A stretch of DNA of 64,000 bases, from assembly GCA_002049455.2 (NCBI GenBank), contig KV919016.1, forward strand, positions 52,288 to 116,287, given 5' to 3'. Within the stretch, counting starts at the first letter, position 1. Each line of letters opens with the position of its first letter. This document shows, one piece after another, positions 53,852 to 64,000 of the stretch. The DNA is from Porphyra umbilicalis. Lineage: Eukaryota; Rhodophyta; Bangiophyceae; Bangiales; Bangiaceae. The translations under genes were made by a program, and so were the position numbers. Below the pieces are notes generated by a model. The model searched no databases, was not told where the DNA came from, and worked only from the letters and a program-made list of their open reading frames with translations.

Positions 53852-56800
53852 ATGACGTCCAAACGCCCCCGGTCGGCGTCGCCCGATGAGGAGGAGGACG
53901 AGATTGTGCCACTGCGCCGTGGGCCGCGCGGCGGCGGGGCCGCCGCCGCGGCCGACGCGGTGACGCCCAGCAGTGACGATGGGGACGTGGCGCCCGCGCG
54001 GCGCAGGCGCCGCCTGTCGACCGCCACGGGGGGCGCTGACGGGGAGGCGGCGGCGGCCAATGGGCACGCAGACGGCGGCGGTGACGGCGGCGGCGGTGGC
54101 GGCGGCGGGGACGACCGTGGCGCCGGTGAGGAGGAGGAGGAGGAAGAGGAAGAGGAGGAGGAGGAGGATGAGGATGAGGAGGATGCGGGCAACAACGTAG
54201 CCGGCGCGTCGCAGTCGGTCCAGCGCCCGCGTGGCCGCGCGCGCTTGTCGGGTGGGCGCGGCGAAGCCGCGTCGGACGACGACGACTTTAGCGACGGCAC
54301 GAGCAGCATGGCGCTCGACACGGACGCGCTCATGCAGGCAGCGTCGGACGACCTGGAGGTGCGCACCGGCTTTGCGCAGGTCGGCATCCTCGAAAAGGTG
54401 CGGGTGGACAACTTTATGTGCCACCGCTCCTTTGAGTTTGTCTTTGGCCCCAACATCAACATCATCAATGGCCAAAACGGGTCGGGCAAGTCGGCCATTG
54501 TGGCGGCGCTGCAGATTGGGCTCGGCGTCAAGGCGACCAAGACGGAGCGGGCGCGCAGGATTAGCGACCACATCATGCACGGCAAAGACTGGGCCATGAT
54601 CTCCATCCGCATCCGCAACCACGCGGCGGAGGATGGGGACACGGGGCTGTGCTTTCGGCGCGAAGCGTATGGCGACGCGGTCGTTGTCGAGCGCAAGATC
54701 ACCAAGTCGAGCACCGTGCTGACGTTTAAGAATGCGCGGGGCCACCGCGTCGCCCCCGAGCGGTCGTCGCGGGCGGAGCTGGACGCCATCCTCGACACCT
54801 TTAACCTGCAGGTCGACAACCCGATCGCAATCCTGACGCAGCAAAAGAGCAAGCAGTTCTTGCTGTCGGGCAAGGACACGGCCATGTACGACTTTTTCAT
54901 GGAGGCTACCCTGCTGTCTGCGGCCAAGGAGGAGCTGATTACGATTGCCAACATCAGCCGCGAGATTGAGGTGTTGCTCAAAGCCAAGCGGGGCCTCCGC
55001 CCCGACATTGAAAAACACCTGAAGGTGCTCGAAGCGAGCTTCAAGGAGGCCAACGAAATGAAGTCGTTGACGGTGCGGCTGCAGGAGCTCCACCGCAAGT
55101 ACGCGTGGGCGTCGGTCGGCGAGTACGAGGAGGAGCTCAAGACCGTGTCGGACAAGTTGGCCGTCTTGCGGAATGAGCTCGACCGCGTGTCGGCGGCGGT
55201 CGAGACGCGTCGCACCAAAACGGACGCCATCCAAGTGGAGATGTCGGCTGCCAATGACGCGTACGACACGGCGCTGGAGGCGTTTACGGCGACGCGCAAG
55301 GAGATGGCGGCGGTGGAGGCAACGGCCAAGACGAAAAAGGCTGACCTCGACCGCAAGCTCAAGGGCGTGGCCGCGGCCACGCGCGGCGTCCGCGACGCTG
55401 AAGCCGACGTCCGACGGGCCGAGGCGGAGAAGCAGCGGATTATCAAGCAGCACCTGTCGAGCTCGCAAAACAAGGAGACGCTCGCCGCCCGCCTCGACGC
55501 GGCCCGCGCGGAAGCCGAAGGCGCGCGCCTGCGCCGCGAGCGCGCCGAGGAGGCCAAAACCACCGCCGACGCCGACTTTCGCCGCGTCGACCAGGACCGC
55601 TCGCCGGTCGTGCAGGAGCGGTCCGCGCGGGAGCGGGAGCTCCGTATCGCCGAGGGGGACTTTCGTGGCCTCTCCCGCGCCTCCCACAACGAGGTGGCCA
55701 AGTGGGGGCACTACATGCCCGAGCTGATGGCGCAAATCGAGGCGGCCGCCCGCGCGGGGCACTTTCACGCCAAGCCGGTCGGGCCCATCGGGTCCCTCAT
55801 CTCGGTGCTCGACCGGCAGTGGGCGCGGGCGATCCAGGTGTGCGTCGGCCTCGGCACCCTCAACACGTTCCTCGTGCTCGACTCGCACGACGAGCGGGTG
55901 CTGCGGCAGCTCGGGTTCAGCCTCACCTCGGGCGGCGGGCGGCAGATCCACCTCAACATTGCGATTGCGGGCATCAACAAGAACCGCTACCCCATCACGG
56001 TGCACGACAAGCCCAACGTCGGCCACCCGACGATGCACGAGATGATGTCGGTGTCGCACCACGCGGCGTTCAACGCGCTCGTCGACTTTGCGCGCATCGA
56101 GCAGCAAGTGCTGGTCGCGGACCCGACCGAACACCGGCGCGTCGGGTACACGCCGACGCCCAACCTCGCGACGGCGTGGACGCCCGACGCGTCGCGCGCC
56201 TACGTGTCGTCGGGCGCCCAAATTTTCCGCTCCGACGCGTCCACCGCGGCGCCGCTGCTCGGCGCGGACATGGCGTCGACGATCGAGGCGGCCAAGGCGC
56301 GGGTCATTGACGCGCAGGGGGCGTTGGAGACGGCCAAGGCCAAGTTCCTCACCCACGAGTCGCGGGTGGCGGACGTGCGCGTCCGCGCGACTGCCGCCAA
56401 GACGGAACTTGACGCGGCCCTCCGCGCCGAGGGGGCCAACAAGGCAGCGATGCAACACTTGGAGGACGCGCTCGAGCAAACGACCGTTGCGCTCGACACG
56501 TCGGCTAACGATACGGAGATTTCGCGGTGCAAGGACGACCTGGCCGAGGCGCGGCAACGCCAGACGGCGTGCGAGGAGGCGATTGAGGAGCTGGACGCGG
56601 CCGCCAAGGAGGCGCACGCGCGGCTCGTGGAGGAAAAGGCCAAGGTCGACAAGGTCGCGGCCAATAAGGAGGACCTCCAAAAGGCGCTGCAGGACTGCCA
56701 CACCTCGCTCAAGCGGTCCCAAGCCAAGCGCTCGCAGTTGGCCACCAACTTGACGGAGATCAAGGAGGACGTTGCCGCACACGAGAAGGAGGTGGCCTCT

Positions 56801-57541
56801 CTGACGGCAGACGTGGCGAAGGAGACCAAGCTCGCAGTGAGTATATGCAAAGAGCGGGTCGACACCGGTGGCCAGCCGTCCAAGACGCTGGAGATTGAAA
56901 TCAACGCGCACAAGACGCGGCTGGAGGCGGAGCAGGCGCGCCACGACGACCGCTCCGTCGACGAGATTGAGGCGGAGCTCTTGGAAGCACAGCTTCGCAA
57001 GGCGAGCAATGACAAGGACATGCTCAGCATGAAGCAGTCACTGGCGAGCATCCGCCGCTGCTTGATACAGCGCAAGAAGCAGCTGCGGGAGCTCACGTCC
57101 TTCCTGCAGCAGCTGGCCAACTACTACTTCTCCAAGTTTATGCGCACGCGCGGCCACGTCGGCAAGCTCATCTTCTCCGGCAAGGACCGCACCCTGCGGT
57201 TTGAAATCCACATGAAGGACCACATCAACACGGAGGAGGGGGGCCTCCACGCAACCACCGACTTGCGGTCCCTGTCGGGCGGGGAGCGCAGCTACACGAC
57301 GCTGTGCTTTATGCTCGCGCTCGGCGAGTCGATGGTCCTCCCCGTCCGCATCATGGACGAGTTTGACGTGTTTATGGACGAGGCCAACCGCCACGCCGCG
57401 TACAAGACGCTCGTCGACTTTGCGCGCAAGCAGCTGAGCGACCGGCAGCTCATCTTTATCACGCCGCTGACGCTGCCGGCGGTGGAGCCAGGGCCGGCCG
57501 TCAAGATCCAACGGCTGAACCCACCGACGCGGGGGGGTTGA
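53852..57541 (+). CDS. SMC6: SMC6, SMC5/6 complex ATPase
   Basis: 1229 residues from ATG 53852 (context GCCATGA) to TGA 57541, one uninterrupted frame. An acidic disordered N-terminus (poly-Glu near residues 90-110) precedes the head domain: VRVDNFMCHRSFEFVFGPNI and Walker A GQNGSGKS at about 207-214, then NPIAILTQQKSKQFLLSGKD, a diagnostic SMC6 motif. Coiled coil follows to about 635 and a hinge at about 640-790 (KPVGPIGSLI). The second coiled coil runs to about 1080, then come the signature LSGGERSYTT at about 1141 and Walker B IMDEFDVFMDEANRH at about 1167. With SMC5 and the NSE subunits it works in the nucleus in recombination repair and resolving replication intermediates. The length is close to other SMC6 proteins. 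The in-frame extension upstream to 53279 is probably untranslated. Confidence 0.95.
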   Translation: MTSKRPRSASPDEEEDEIVPLRRGPRGGGAAAAADAVTPSSDDGDVAPARRRRRLSTATGGADGEAAAANGHADGGGDGGGGGGGGDDRGAGEEEEEEEEEEEEEDEDEEDAGNNVAGASQSVQRPRGRARLSGGRGEAASDDDDFSDGTSSMALDTDALMQAASDDLEVRTGFAQVGILEKVRVDNFMCHRSFEFVFGPNINIINGQNGSGKSAIVAALQIGLGVKATKTERARRISDHIMHGKDWAMISIRIRNHAAEDGDTGLCFRREAYGDAVVVERKITKSSTVLTFKNARGHRVAPERSSRAELDAILDTFNLQVDNPIAILTQQKSKQFLLSGKDTAMYDFFMEATLLSAAKEELITIANISREIEVLLKAKRGLRPDIEKHLKVLEASFKEANEMKSLTVRLQELHRKYAWASVGEYEEELKTVSDKLAVLRNELDRVSAAVETRRTKTDAIQVEMSAANDAYDTALEAFTATRKEMAAVEATAKTKKADLDRKLKGVAAATRGVRDAEADVRRAEAEKQRIIKQHLSSSQNKETLAARLDAARAEAEGARLRRERAEEAKTTADADFRRVDQDRSPVVQERSARERELRIAEGDFRGLSRASHNEVAKWGHYMPELMAQIEAAARAGHFHAKPVGPIGSLISVLDRQWARAIQVCVGLGTLNTFLVLDSHDERVLRQLGFSLTSGGGRQIHLNIAIAGINKNRYPITVHDKPNVGHPTMHEMMSVSHHAAFNALVDFARIEQQVLVADPTEHRRVGYTPTPNLATAWTPDASRAYVSSGAQIFRSDASTAAPLLGADMASTIEAAKARVIDAQGALETAKAKFLTHESRVADVRVRATAAKTELDAALRAEGANKAAMQHLEDALEQTTVALDTSANDTEISRCKDDLAEARQRQTACEEAIEELDAAAKEAHARLVEEKAKVDKVAANKEDLQKALQDCHTSLKRSQAKRSQLATNLTEIKEDVAAHEKEVASLTADVAKETKLAVSICKERVDTGGQPSKTLEIEINAHKTRLEAEQARHDDRSVDEIEAELLEAQLRKASNDKDMLSMKQSLASIRRCLIQRKKQLRELTSFLQQLANYYFSKFMRTRGHVGKLIFSGKDRTLRFEIHMKDHINTEEGGLHATTDLRSLSGGERSYTTLCFMLALGESMVLPVRIMDEFDVFMDEANRHAAYKTLVDFARKQLSDRQLIFITPLTLPAVEPGPAVKIQRLNPPTRGG

Positions 57542-58162
57542 GCGGCGGGTGGGGGATGCGCGAGCAGGACAAGGGGTGCGTGCGCGTGCGCCTGTCTGTC
57601 TGCTCGCCTGCCGCCTCCAACAACTGCATCCCGGCCATTGTTTTGTTCTTCTCTTGTGTTTCTTGTCTGCTTTTTTTTTTTTTTCGTTTCCACTCGGTTG
57701 TGTCTGCCCCATGTGATCCAGCGTCTGGCGTGGCCACCATCGCAGTGCATCGCAGGATGTGTCCTTTCCCCTGTGCTGCATGCCGCCTGCCCCCCAGCTC
57801 TGGGGGGCCCGCACGCCCCAACGGTCTGCGCGACTGCCGCGCCACCGCCGTCCGCCCTCGCCCTGCGGCGGCGACGCGGCGGTGCGCCCGCCGCGCGCCC
57901 CCCCCAGCTCCGGCGCGCCCTCGCCGCCGACGCGTCCGCGCCCGACGACCGGCGCCCCACCGCCGGGTCGCCCGCACCGCGCCCCCGCCCGCTGCCAAAC
58001 AGCCGCCGGCGGGGCGCGCGCCCCGCGCGCCACGCCGTCGTCGGCGGCCACGCCGGGCGGTCGCGGGGCGCAGCGTCCAAGCGCCCCACACCGGCGCCCA
58101 ACGTCCGCCGCGCGCCGCCCGTCGCGCTGGCGCCGTCCCCCCACTGCACGGCACCGCGGCGC
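57542..58162. other. Intergenic between convergent SMC6 and NAT9
   Basis: Shared 3' region of two convergent genes. It contains a T-rich tract at 57660-57690 (TTTTTTTTTTTTTTCG) near the SMC6 end, a possible termination or polyadenylation context. The rest is GC-rich without a gene. Confidence 0.5.
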
Positions 58163-58882
58163 TCACCTGTCGCCGGCGGTTGGCGGCAGCTCCCCCCCCC
58201 CCCCCGCCCCCCCCCCCGGCCGCCGCCGCCCCACCTCTGCGTCATACGAGAGCGTGCGCAGCGGCGGGCGGGGGACCCCCCCCACCGCCGCCGCGTCGGC
58301 GCGCAGGTGCACCTCCCCAAACGCCGCCACGCGGCGGACAAGGACAAAGCCGAGCCCCTCAAACAGCCGCAACGACGGCGCATTGTCGGCGAGCACCTTG
58401 GCAACGAGGGCGTCGACGCCCACGGCGGTCGCCGCGTAGTGGGCCGCGAGCCGCACCGCCGCCGACGCGAGGCCCCGGCGGCGGGCGGTCGGCTCGGCAA
58501 TCATAACCTCGATTTCGGCGGTGCGGGGGGGGGGGGGGGGGCGCCGCCGCTCGCCGCCGCCGCCGTCGTCGTCACCGGCGTCCGAGTCGGTGTCCGCCTC
58601 TGGGGGCAACAAGTAGAAGTTGACGTCGCCGACCATGGGCGGCGCCGTCGGCGCGTACGACCCGTCGGCGCCGTCGAGGATGATAAAGGTGCACTTGCCC
58701 GCGTCGGCCGCCCACGAGCGCTGGTTGGCCACCTCGGCCCCCCGGTCGAGGCGCTCCGACGCGGTGAGGCGCAGCAGCTCCGCGTCTTGCATCCACCCGT
58801 GGTACACGTCCACGTGCTCGGGGCGGTAGGGGACGAGGCGCAGGTGGGGGCCGACGAGCACCAGGTCCGCGTTGTCCTTCAT
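58163..58882 (-). CDS. NAT9: N-acetyltransferase 9-like GNAT protein
   Basis: 239 residues from ATG 58882 (minus) to TGA 58163-58165. It starts MKDNADLVLVGPHLRLVPYR and continues PEHVDVYHGWMQDAELLRLT, the conserved NAT9 opening, then WAADAGKCTFIILDG and MVGDVNFYLLP. The acetyl-CoA loop follows (EIEVMIAEPTARRRGLA), then NAPSLRLFEGLGF and FGEVHLRAD. An approx. 30-residue acidic/Pro insert (DTDSDAGDDDGGGGERRRPP) interrupts the middle. The final ~25 residues cross C runs at 58193-58216 and are unreliable; animal NAT9 ends near the EVHL motif. NAT9 is a cytosolic GNAT acetyltransferase linked in animals to microtubule stability, which is notable beside TBCD, though adjacency proves nothing. Divergent to TBCD, convergent to SMC6. 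Confidence 0.85.
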   Translation of the reverse strand: MKDNADLVLVGPHLRLVPYRPEHVDVYHGWMQDAELLRLTASERLDRGAEVANQRSWAADAGKCTFIILDGADGSYAPTAPPMVGDVNFYLLPPEADTDSDAGDDDGGGGERRRPPPPPRTAEIEVMIAEPTARRRGLASAAVRLAAHYAATAVGVDALVAKVLADNAPSLRLFEGLGFVLVRRVAAFGEVHLRADAAAVGGVPRPPLRTLSYDAEVGRRRPGGGAGGGGELPPTAGDR

Positions 58883-59482
58883 GGCGCCGGGGGGGGGGGG
58901 GCGCCGGCGGCGGCGCGACGCGGCGAGAGAGGAGGAGGGAGGGGGGTCCCTCGACCGGCTGCAGGGCGCGGCCGAGCGCAGCGCCGGCGGCGGTCAATGG
59001 CGGCCAAGCGGTTGCCGCTGCGCAGGAGGCAGTGGGGGGGCAGCGGCGGCGGCCGCCTGCAGGCGATGCGCCCGACGGCGGCCGCCGACGCTGCCGGCCG
59101 CTTGGTCGGGGACACGGCCGTCCAAGCAGCCTCGACGGCCGCGCCTTGATCCGCCGCCCGTCGCGCGCGCTGTGCGCGGGCCGGCTGGGGTTTTCAAAAA
59201 AAACAGTTGCAATCCGCCACGCACGCCTGCGATCGCTGCCGCGGACGTCGGTGCCGCCGCGCCGCCCCGCTGTCGGCTGCACCGCGACGCTGTTCGTGCC
59301 GACCACGTTTCTCCCCACCCCCCCCCCCCCCCCACGTTGCTGTCTCCTCCCTCGCTTCCTTCCTCGCTCCCCCGCTGGTCGCCCGTACCCCCCCGCCGCG
59401 CTGACGGGGGGCACCGGCGGCGATTCCCTCGCCCCCCCGCCCCCCTCTGGTGCGCGTCGCCCCCCGCGGCGCGGCCGCGGCC
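58883..59482. promoter_or_regulatory. Shared divergent promoter region of NAT9 and TBCD
   Basis: The 600 bp between the two start codons must hold both promoters. No TATA box is evident near either start. An A-run (TTTTCAAAAAAAACAG) lies at 59190-59206, and C-rich and CT-rich tracts (59310-59400) lie upstream of TBCD. This is inferred from gene orientation only. Confidence 0.4.
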
Positions 59483-59669
59483 ATGGCCACCCCGTCGACG
59501 CAGCGGGAGCGGATGCTCGCGCGCGCCGCCGTCATCCCCGCCCTCATTGCCGCCGTTGCCGCCGCCGCCGACGCGTCGGCCGCCGCCGCCGCCGCCGCCA
59601 CCCCCGGCGGGGATGCACGCGCGGCGCCCGTCGGTGGCGGCGGCGCCCCTGCCCCCGCCACCGCCAGCA

Positions 59670-59701
<32 letters not shown>

Positions 59702-62700
59702 GGCGGCGGGCCGGCAGACCCCGCCGCGCGCCTCGAAATTATCCTCGCGTGGTACCAGGAGGCCCCGACGCTCCTCGACGTGTACCTCCCCGCCGCGGTG
59801 CGGCGGCTGGCGGCGGCGGGGCGGGGGGTGCTGCTGCCACGCGCGCGAGCGGCCGAGGCGGCGGCCGAGGCGGCGGCGGCGGCGGCGACGGGGATGCCAC
59901 CGCCACGGCCGCGGCGTCGGCGGCGGCGCCCCCTCCACCACCGCTCGCCCGCGCCGACGAGGCGCCCTTTCGCCTCCTGTACGTCGTCAGCAAGGTGCGG
60001 GGCGTCAAGGCCACCCGCCGGTGGCTCCCGCACGGGGTGGCGGACCTCCGCGACGTTGCGTCCATGCTCCTCGCCGTCGCCCCCCCCCGCCGCCGCCGCC
60101 TGCCGCTGCCGGTGGCCCCCCCCCCCCCCCCTCTCCCCCCCCCCCCCGCCATCGCCGCCGGCTGGGAAACGCACTATGCGCTGCTCCTGTGGACGTCTGC
60201 CGTCGCGGACGTGCCCTTCCCCTCCCCCGCATGCTCCCCCCCGCCACAACGGCGGCGGTGGTGGCGTCCCTAACGTCCACGACTGGCGCGCGGGACGTGC
60301 GGGCGGCGGCCGCCGTTGCCGCTGCCGCGCGCCTCCTCGTCCGCGCCGACGCGCGGGCGGCGCTGGCGGCCGCCGCCGCCGCCGCCGCCGCCGCCGTCGC
60401 CGCCGCAACGACGGCGGCGGCGCCGTCGGCCGCGGCGCTGGCGGCGGGGCGGGGGGGGTGGCGCTCCTTGCGGCGACGCTCAAGCGCGGGCGCCGGGCGG
60501 AGCTCCGCGCCCTCGTCGCCCCGCTGTGTGCGCCGCTGCTGGGGGGCTGTCGCCGGCGGCGGCGGCGGCCGCCGCCGCCGCCGACCGCCGCGGGCGCGCC
60601 CCCGCCGCCGCCGCTGGCGCCACGGGGCGCCGGTCGGGGCTCGGCGCCACGACCGGGGATCGGCTGGCGGCGGTCAAGCTCGCCGGCCGCCTCGCTACCG
60701 TGCTGCTCCCGCCGCCGCCCCCGCCGCCGCCGTCGCCAAGTGTGGTGGCAGCGGTGGCGGGTGGGCGGCGGGGGGGGGTGACGACCGCCGTGGCGGGCTA
60801 CGGCGCGTCGGGGCGCGTGCGGGCGGGCAAGGCGGGTGCGGCGGCGGCGGCGCCCGCATCGGCGGCGGCAGCGGCGCGCGCGTCGGCGGCGGCAGCACCA
60901 CCCGCGTCGACGGGGGCGGCGCCACCGTCGCCGACGGCGCCGCCGCCGCGCACACCACCGACCGGCGCCACCGCCGGCAGCGCGGCGGCCAATGGTGGCG
61001 GGGCGCTCCGCCCCCCCCCCCCCCCCTCCCCCCCGCCCTTTCCCCCGCGGACGCCGCCACCGTGCGCGCGGCGACGGCCGCCCTCCTCGCCGCCCTCACC
61101 GACGCGGATACGGTCGTGCGGTGGGGCGCCGCCAAGGGCGTCGGCCGCCTTGCGGCGGCGCTCCCCCCCGCGGCGCGCGCCGACGCGGCGGCGGCGGTGC
61201 TCGCCTTGATGACCCGCCCGCACGCGCCGCGCGCCGAGTGGGGGTGGCACGGCGGCTGCTTGGCGGTGGCGGAGCTGGCGCGCCGCCGCCTCCTCGTCCC
61301 CGCCGTCGGCGACGCGGGCGGCGGCGGCGGCGGTGACGGTGGTGGCGGCGGCGCGGCCGCTCAAGGGGGTGGCACCGACGCTGCCGCCGCCGCCAACACA
61401 GCGTCGCTGCAAGCGGCGTGCGCGGCCATCCGGTCCGCCCTCGCCTTTGACGTCCGCCGCGGCGCCACGTCGGTCGGCGACGCGGTGCGCGACGCCGCCT
61501 GCTACGCGTCGTGGGCGGTCGGCCGCGCGTATGGGGGCGACGCGACCGGCCTGTTCCCGGCGCACCCCCCCCCCCCCCCCGCCACCGCCGCGGCGGCGGC
61601 GGCCGGCCGGGCGGCGGCGGCCGCCCTCCTCCCCGCCCTCCTCCCCGTCGCGTGTACGGACCGGGAGGTGCACGTGCGGCGCGCCGCCGCGGCGGCGGTG
61701 CAAGAGGCGGTCGGGCGCCTGCCGGCGGGGGCCGTTGCCGACGGCGTGCGCCTCGCCGTCGCCGCCGACTACTACGCCGTCGGCGACCGGCGGGGGGCGG
61801 CGACGGGCGTGGCGCCGGCGGTGGCGGCGCTCGGGTGGGGGGAGGCGGGGGGGGGCGCCGACGGGCCCTACCTGGGGCCCTTGCTCGACCGCCTCACGGG
61901 CGGGTGTTTGGCGCACTGGGACGCGGCGGTGCGGGCCGTCGGCGCGGCGGCGCTCGGGCGGCTGGCGGGGGGGGGGGGGGGGGGGCGCCCGTCGCGACTG
62001 CCACCCGCACCGCCCTCGTCGGCGGCCGCGTCGCGGCGCTCCTCGCCGCTGCCACGGACCGGCGGGACGCCGGGCGGCGGCACGGGGCGGTGCTCGGCCT
62101 TGCGGCGGTGACCCCGTTTCTTGGGGGTCCCGCCCCCACCACGACCACCGCCGTCGACGGTGGCGGCGGCGGCGCCGACGCGGTCGACGCGGCAGACGCG
62201 GCGGGCGCGGCGTGGGTGCTGCCCGCCGAGACGCTCGCGGCCGTCGCCGCGCTGCCGGCCATGGCGGCGGGTCGGGGTTGGTTTGGCGGCGCCGCCGGCG
62301 GCGGCGCGCGCGGCGCGGCGGCGGCGCTCGTGGCGGCGCTCGCGGGGTTGGGGTCGCCGCGGGGGCGGCGGCTCGGCGTCGAGGGGGTGCCGACGGCGGC
62401 GGCCCTGGGGGGGGTCCTCGACGCCGCCCTCGGCCGGTCGGTGGGGGACGAGCGGGAGACGGCGGCCGCGTATCCGTCCATGGCGGTGGTGGCCGCCGCC
62501 GCCGCGGCGGCCGACGCGCCGGCTGCCGGCGACGGCGACGGCGACGGCGGCGGCGGGGGCGGGTGTTTGGCGCTCGCGACGCGCTCGCCGCTGGAAGCGG
62601 CCGCCGCCGCGCTCGGCGTCTTGTACGCAGCCTCCCCCGCGTACGCGGCGGCGACGGCCGAGGCCTTGCCCGCACGGCTGGCGCCCCCCCCCCCCGGCGC

Positions 62701-63441
62701 GACCGCCGACGAGGTCGACGCGTCGCGGCCGCGGCGGCGCGCCGCCGCCGTCGTGGCGGGGGTGCTCGCGCCGCACTTGCGGCCGGGCTCGCCGGGCGCC
62801 GCCCGGCCCGCCGTCTTGGCCGCCCTCCGCGGCGCGGCGACGGGCGCCGACGCGGCCGCCGCCGCCGACGCGCACCTGCGGCGGCTGGCCGTGCGGGCGG
62901 TCGGGCTCTACTTCCCCGCGTCCCCGGCGGCGGCGGCGGCGGCGGCGGTGGCGGCCGACGATGCGGCCGAGCTGCACCCGACCGCCGCCGCCCTCGGGGC
63001 GGCCGCGTCGGATTACGCGCGGGACGCGCGCGGGGATGTCGGCTCGTGGGTGCGGGAGGCGGCGGTCACCGCCGCCGCCGCCCTCGTCGCCGCCCGCCCC
63101 CGGTCGGGCGGGTGGGCGACGCCCGCCGGGCGGCGGCGCTGGGGGCCCTCCTCGCCGCCGCCCTCCGCCAAGCCGCCGAGCGCATTGACCGCACGCGGGC
63201 GGTGGCGGGGGTGGCGCTGGGGGTGTTGCTCACCGTGCCCCTCGACGCGCCCGTCGCGGCTGCGGTCGGGCGGGGGGGGTGGCGGCGGCGCTGCCGCGGC
63301 GGCGGCCGCTGCGCTTGGGGGAGGCACACGTGGCCTACCCGGCGGCTGCCGCCGTCGTCGCCGCGTGGCTGCGCGGCGCCACCGCCAGCGGCGACGGCGG
63401 CGGCGACGGCGGCGGCGGCGACGGCGGCGGCGGCGGCGGCG

Positions 63442-63479
<38 letters not shown>

Positions 63480-63639
63480 CTGCGACGCGCCTATGGGGTG
63501 GCCGCGCTGCGGGGCTTGGCCGCCTCGGCCGCCGTCACCCGCTGCGCGACGGCGTCGCCGGCCATGGCCGCGCTCGCCGCCGCCGCCGACGCGTCGTCGG
63601 TCGGTGGTCTCCACGCGCTCGCCGCCGCGCTCGTTGCCG

Positions 63640-63682
<43 letters not shown>

Positions 63683-64000
63683 GGCCACCCCCCCCCCCCG
63701 GCGCACGTGGCGGCTCCCGCGGCGGCGGTGCTCGGCGCCCTCCTCGCGACCGGCCGCCTGCGGCGCACCGAGCCGACCGCCCCGTGGGCGCCCGCCGCTG
63801 TGCGCGTCTTGGCCCGCCGCCGCGGCAGCGGCGGCGGGCTCGCGGCGCTCGCCGCCTACGGGGCGGCCGTGCGGGCGGCGGCGCTCGGGGTGTTGCTCGG
63901 GCGGCTGAGGGGGGGGGGGGGGGGGGGGCGACCGCGCAGAGACGGCGCGCGTCTTGTACTTGCGGCTGCTTGCAGAGGCGGGGGGGGGGGGCGGGGGGGG
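59483..64000 (+). CDS. TBCD: Tubulin-folding cofactor D, partial at window end, frame broken at G/C runs
   Basis: ATG 59483 (context GCCATGG). Matching parts in order: ARLEIILAWYQEAPTLLDVY, FRLLYVVSKVRGVKATRRWL with PHGV, WETHYALLLWTSAVADVPF, DADTVVRWGAAKGVGRLAAA, WGWHGGCLAVAELARRRLLV, FDVRRGATSVGDAVRDAACY, DREVHVRRAAAAAVQEAVGR, ALRQAAERIDRTRAVAGVAL, YGVAALRGLAASAAV, ETARVLYLRLLAEA. These are the HEAT-repeat motifs of TBCD. The chain switches frame about ten times (near 59830, 60235, 60450, 60545, 61015-61040, 61967-61984, 63100, 63270, 63690 and 63915), mostly at G or C homopolymers. TBCD binds beta-tubulin and with TBCC and TBCE assembles the tubulin dimer in the cytosol. Sequence runs off the window close to the expected C-terminus. 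Confidence 0.85.

Noticed and set aside
52637-56944. 1435-residue minus-strand open frame antisense to SMC6
   Set aside because: It is the mirror of a high-GC coding gene. Its translation has no domain, while the plus strand encodes a full SMC6 with Walker A, signature and Walker B.
63370-63690. CRISPR-like or minisatellite array
   Set aside because: These are GGC/GCC trinucleotide runs inside the TBCD coding region encoding poly-Gly, with no spacer structure.

Overview
The window looks like nuclear DNA of a photosynthetic eukaryote, most likely a red alga of the Porphyra/Pyropia kind. The reasons are intronless genes with very high GC, a plastid-type double-domain Cpn20 co-chaperonin next to eukaryote-only genes (SMC6, TBCD, CNOT10, NAT9), and a tRNA-Ala candidate that appears split by two tiny insertions, a habit known from red algae. 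The organism is an inference; no marker gene fixes it.

Layout: 1-1.2 kb carries a GC-rich ankyrin-repeat gene on the minus strand. From 1.2 to 45.8 kb the window is a transposon graveyard of lower GC, with GC-rich host-like blocks at about 2.97-3.35 and 4.7-5.7 kb. It holds two non-autonomous hAT elements with perfect 8-bp target duplications (1819-2955 and 40056-41307), an approx. 8-kb nested hAT composite (24839-32919), a CACTA-like transposase (6315-9308), a PIF/Harbinger transposase fragment facing a SANT/Myb-like gene (11318-13877), two pogo-type DDE relics (18016-18780 minus, 35065-37775 plus), two copies of a DDE family that resembles RAG1/Transib in layout (20190-21000 minus, 27943-30638 plus), four copies of a 400-bp TA-flanked MITE, and several other TIR or foldback elements.

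From 45.8 kb to the end lies a gene-dense host segment with 70-80% GC by eye: CNOT10-like (+), Cpn20 (+), SMC6 (+), NAT9-like acetyltransferase (-) and TBCD (+, running off the window). SMC6 is a clean single reading frame. CNOT10, Cpn20 and TBCD change frame repeatedly, mostly at long G or C homopolymers, which points to indel errors in the sequence or to hypermutable tracts rather than true gene loss.

The host genes are housekeeping functions (mRNA deadenylation, chaperonin folding in the plastid, SMC5/6 DNA repair, tubulin folding, N-acetylation) and do not form a pathway. The most interesting material is the transposon part: nested insertions that can be ordered in time, transposase frames broken by stop codons with few indels, and the RAG1-like DDE relics.
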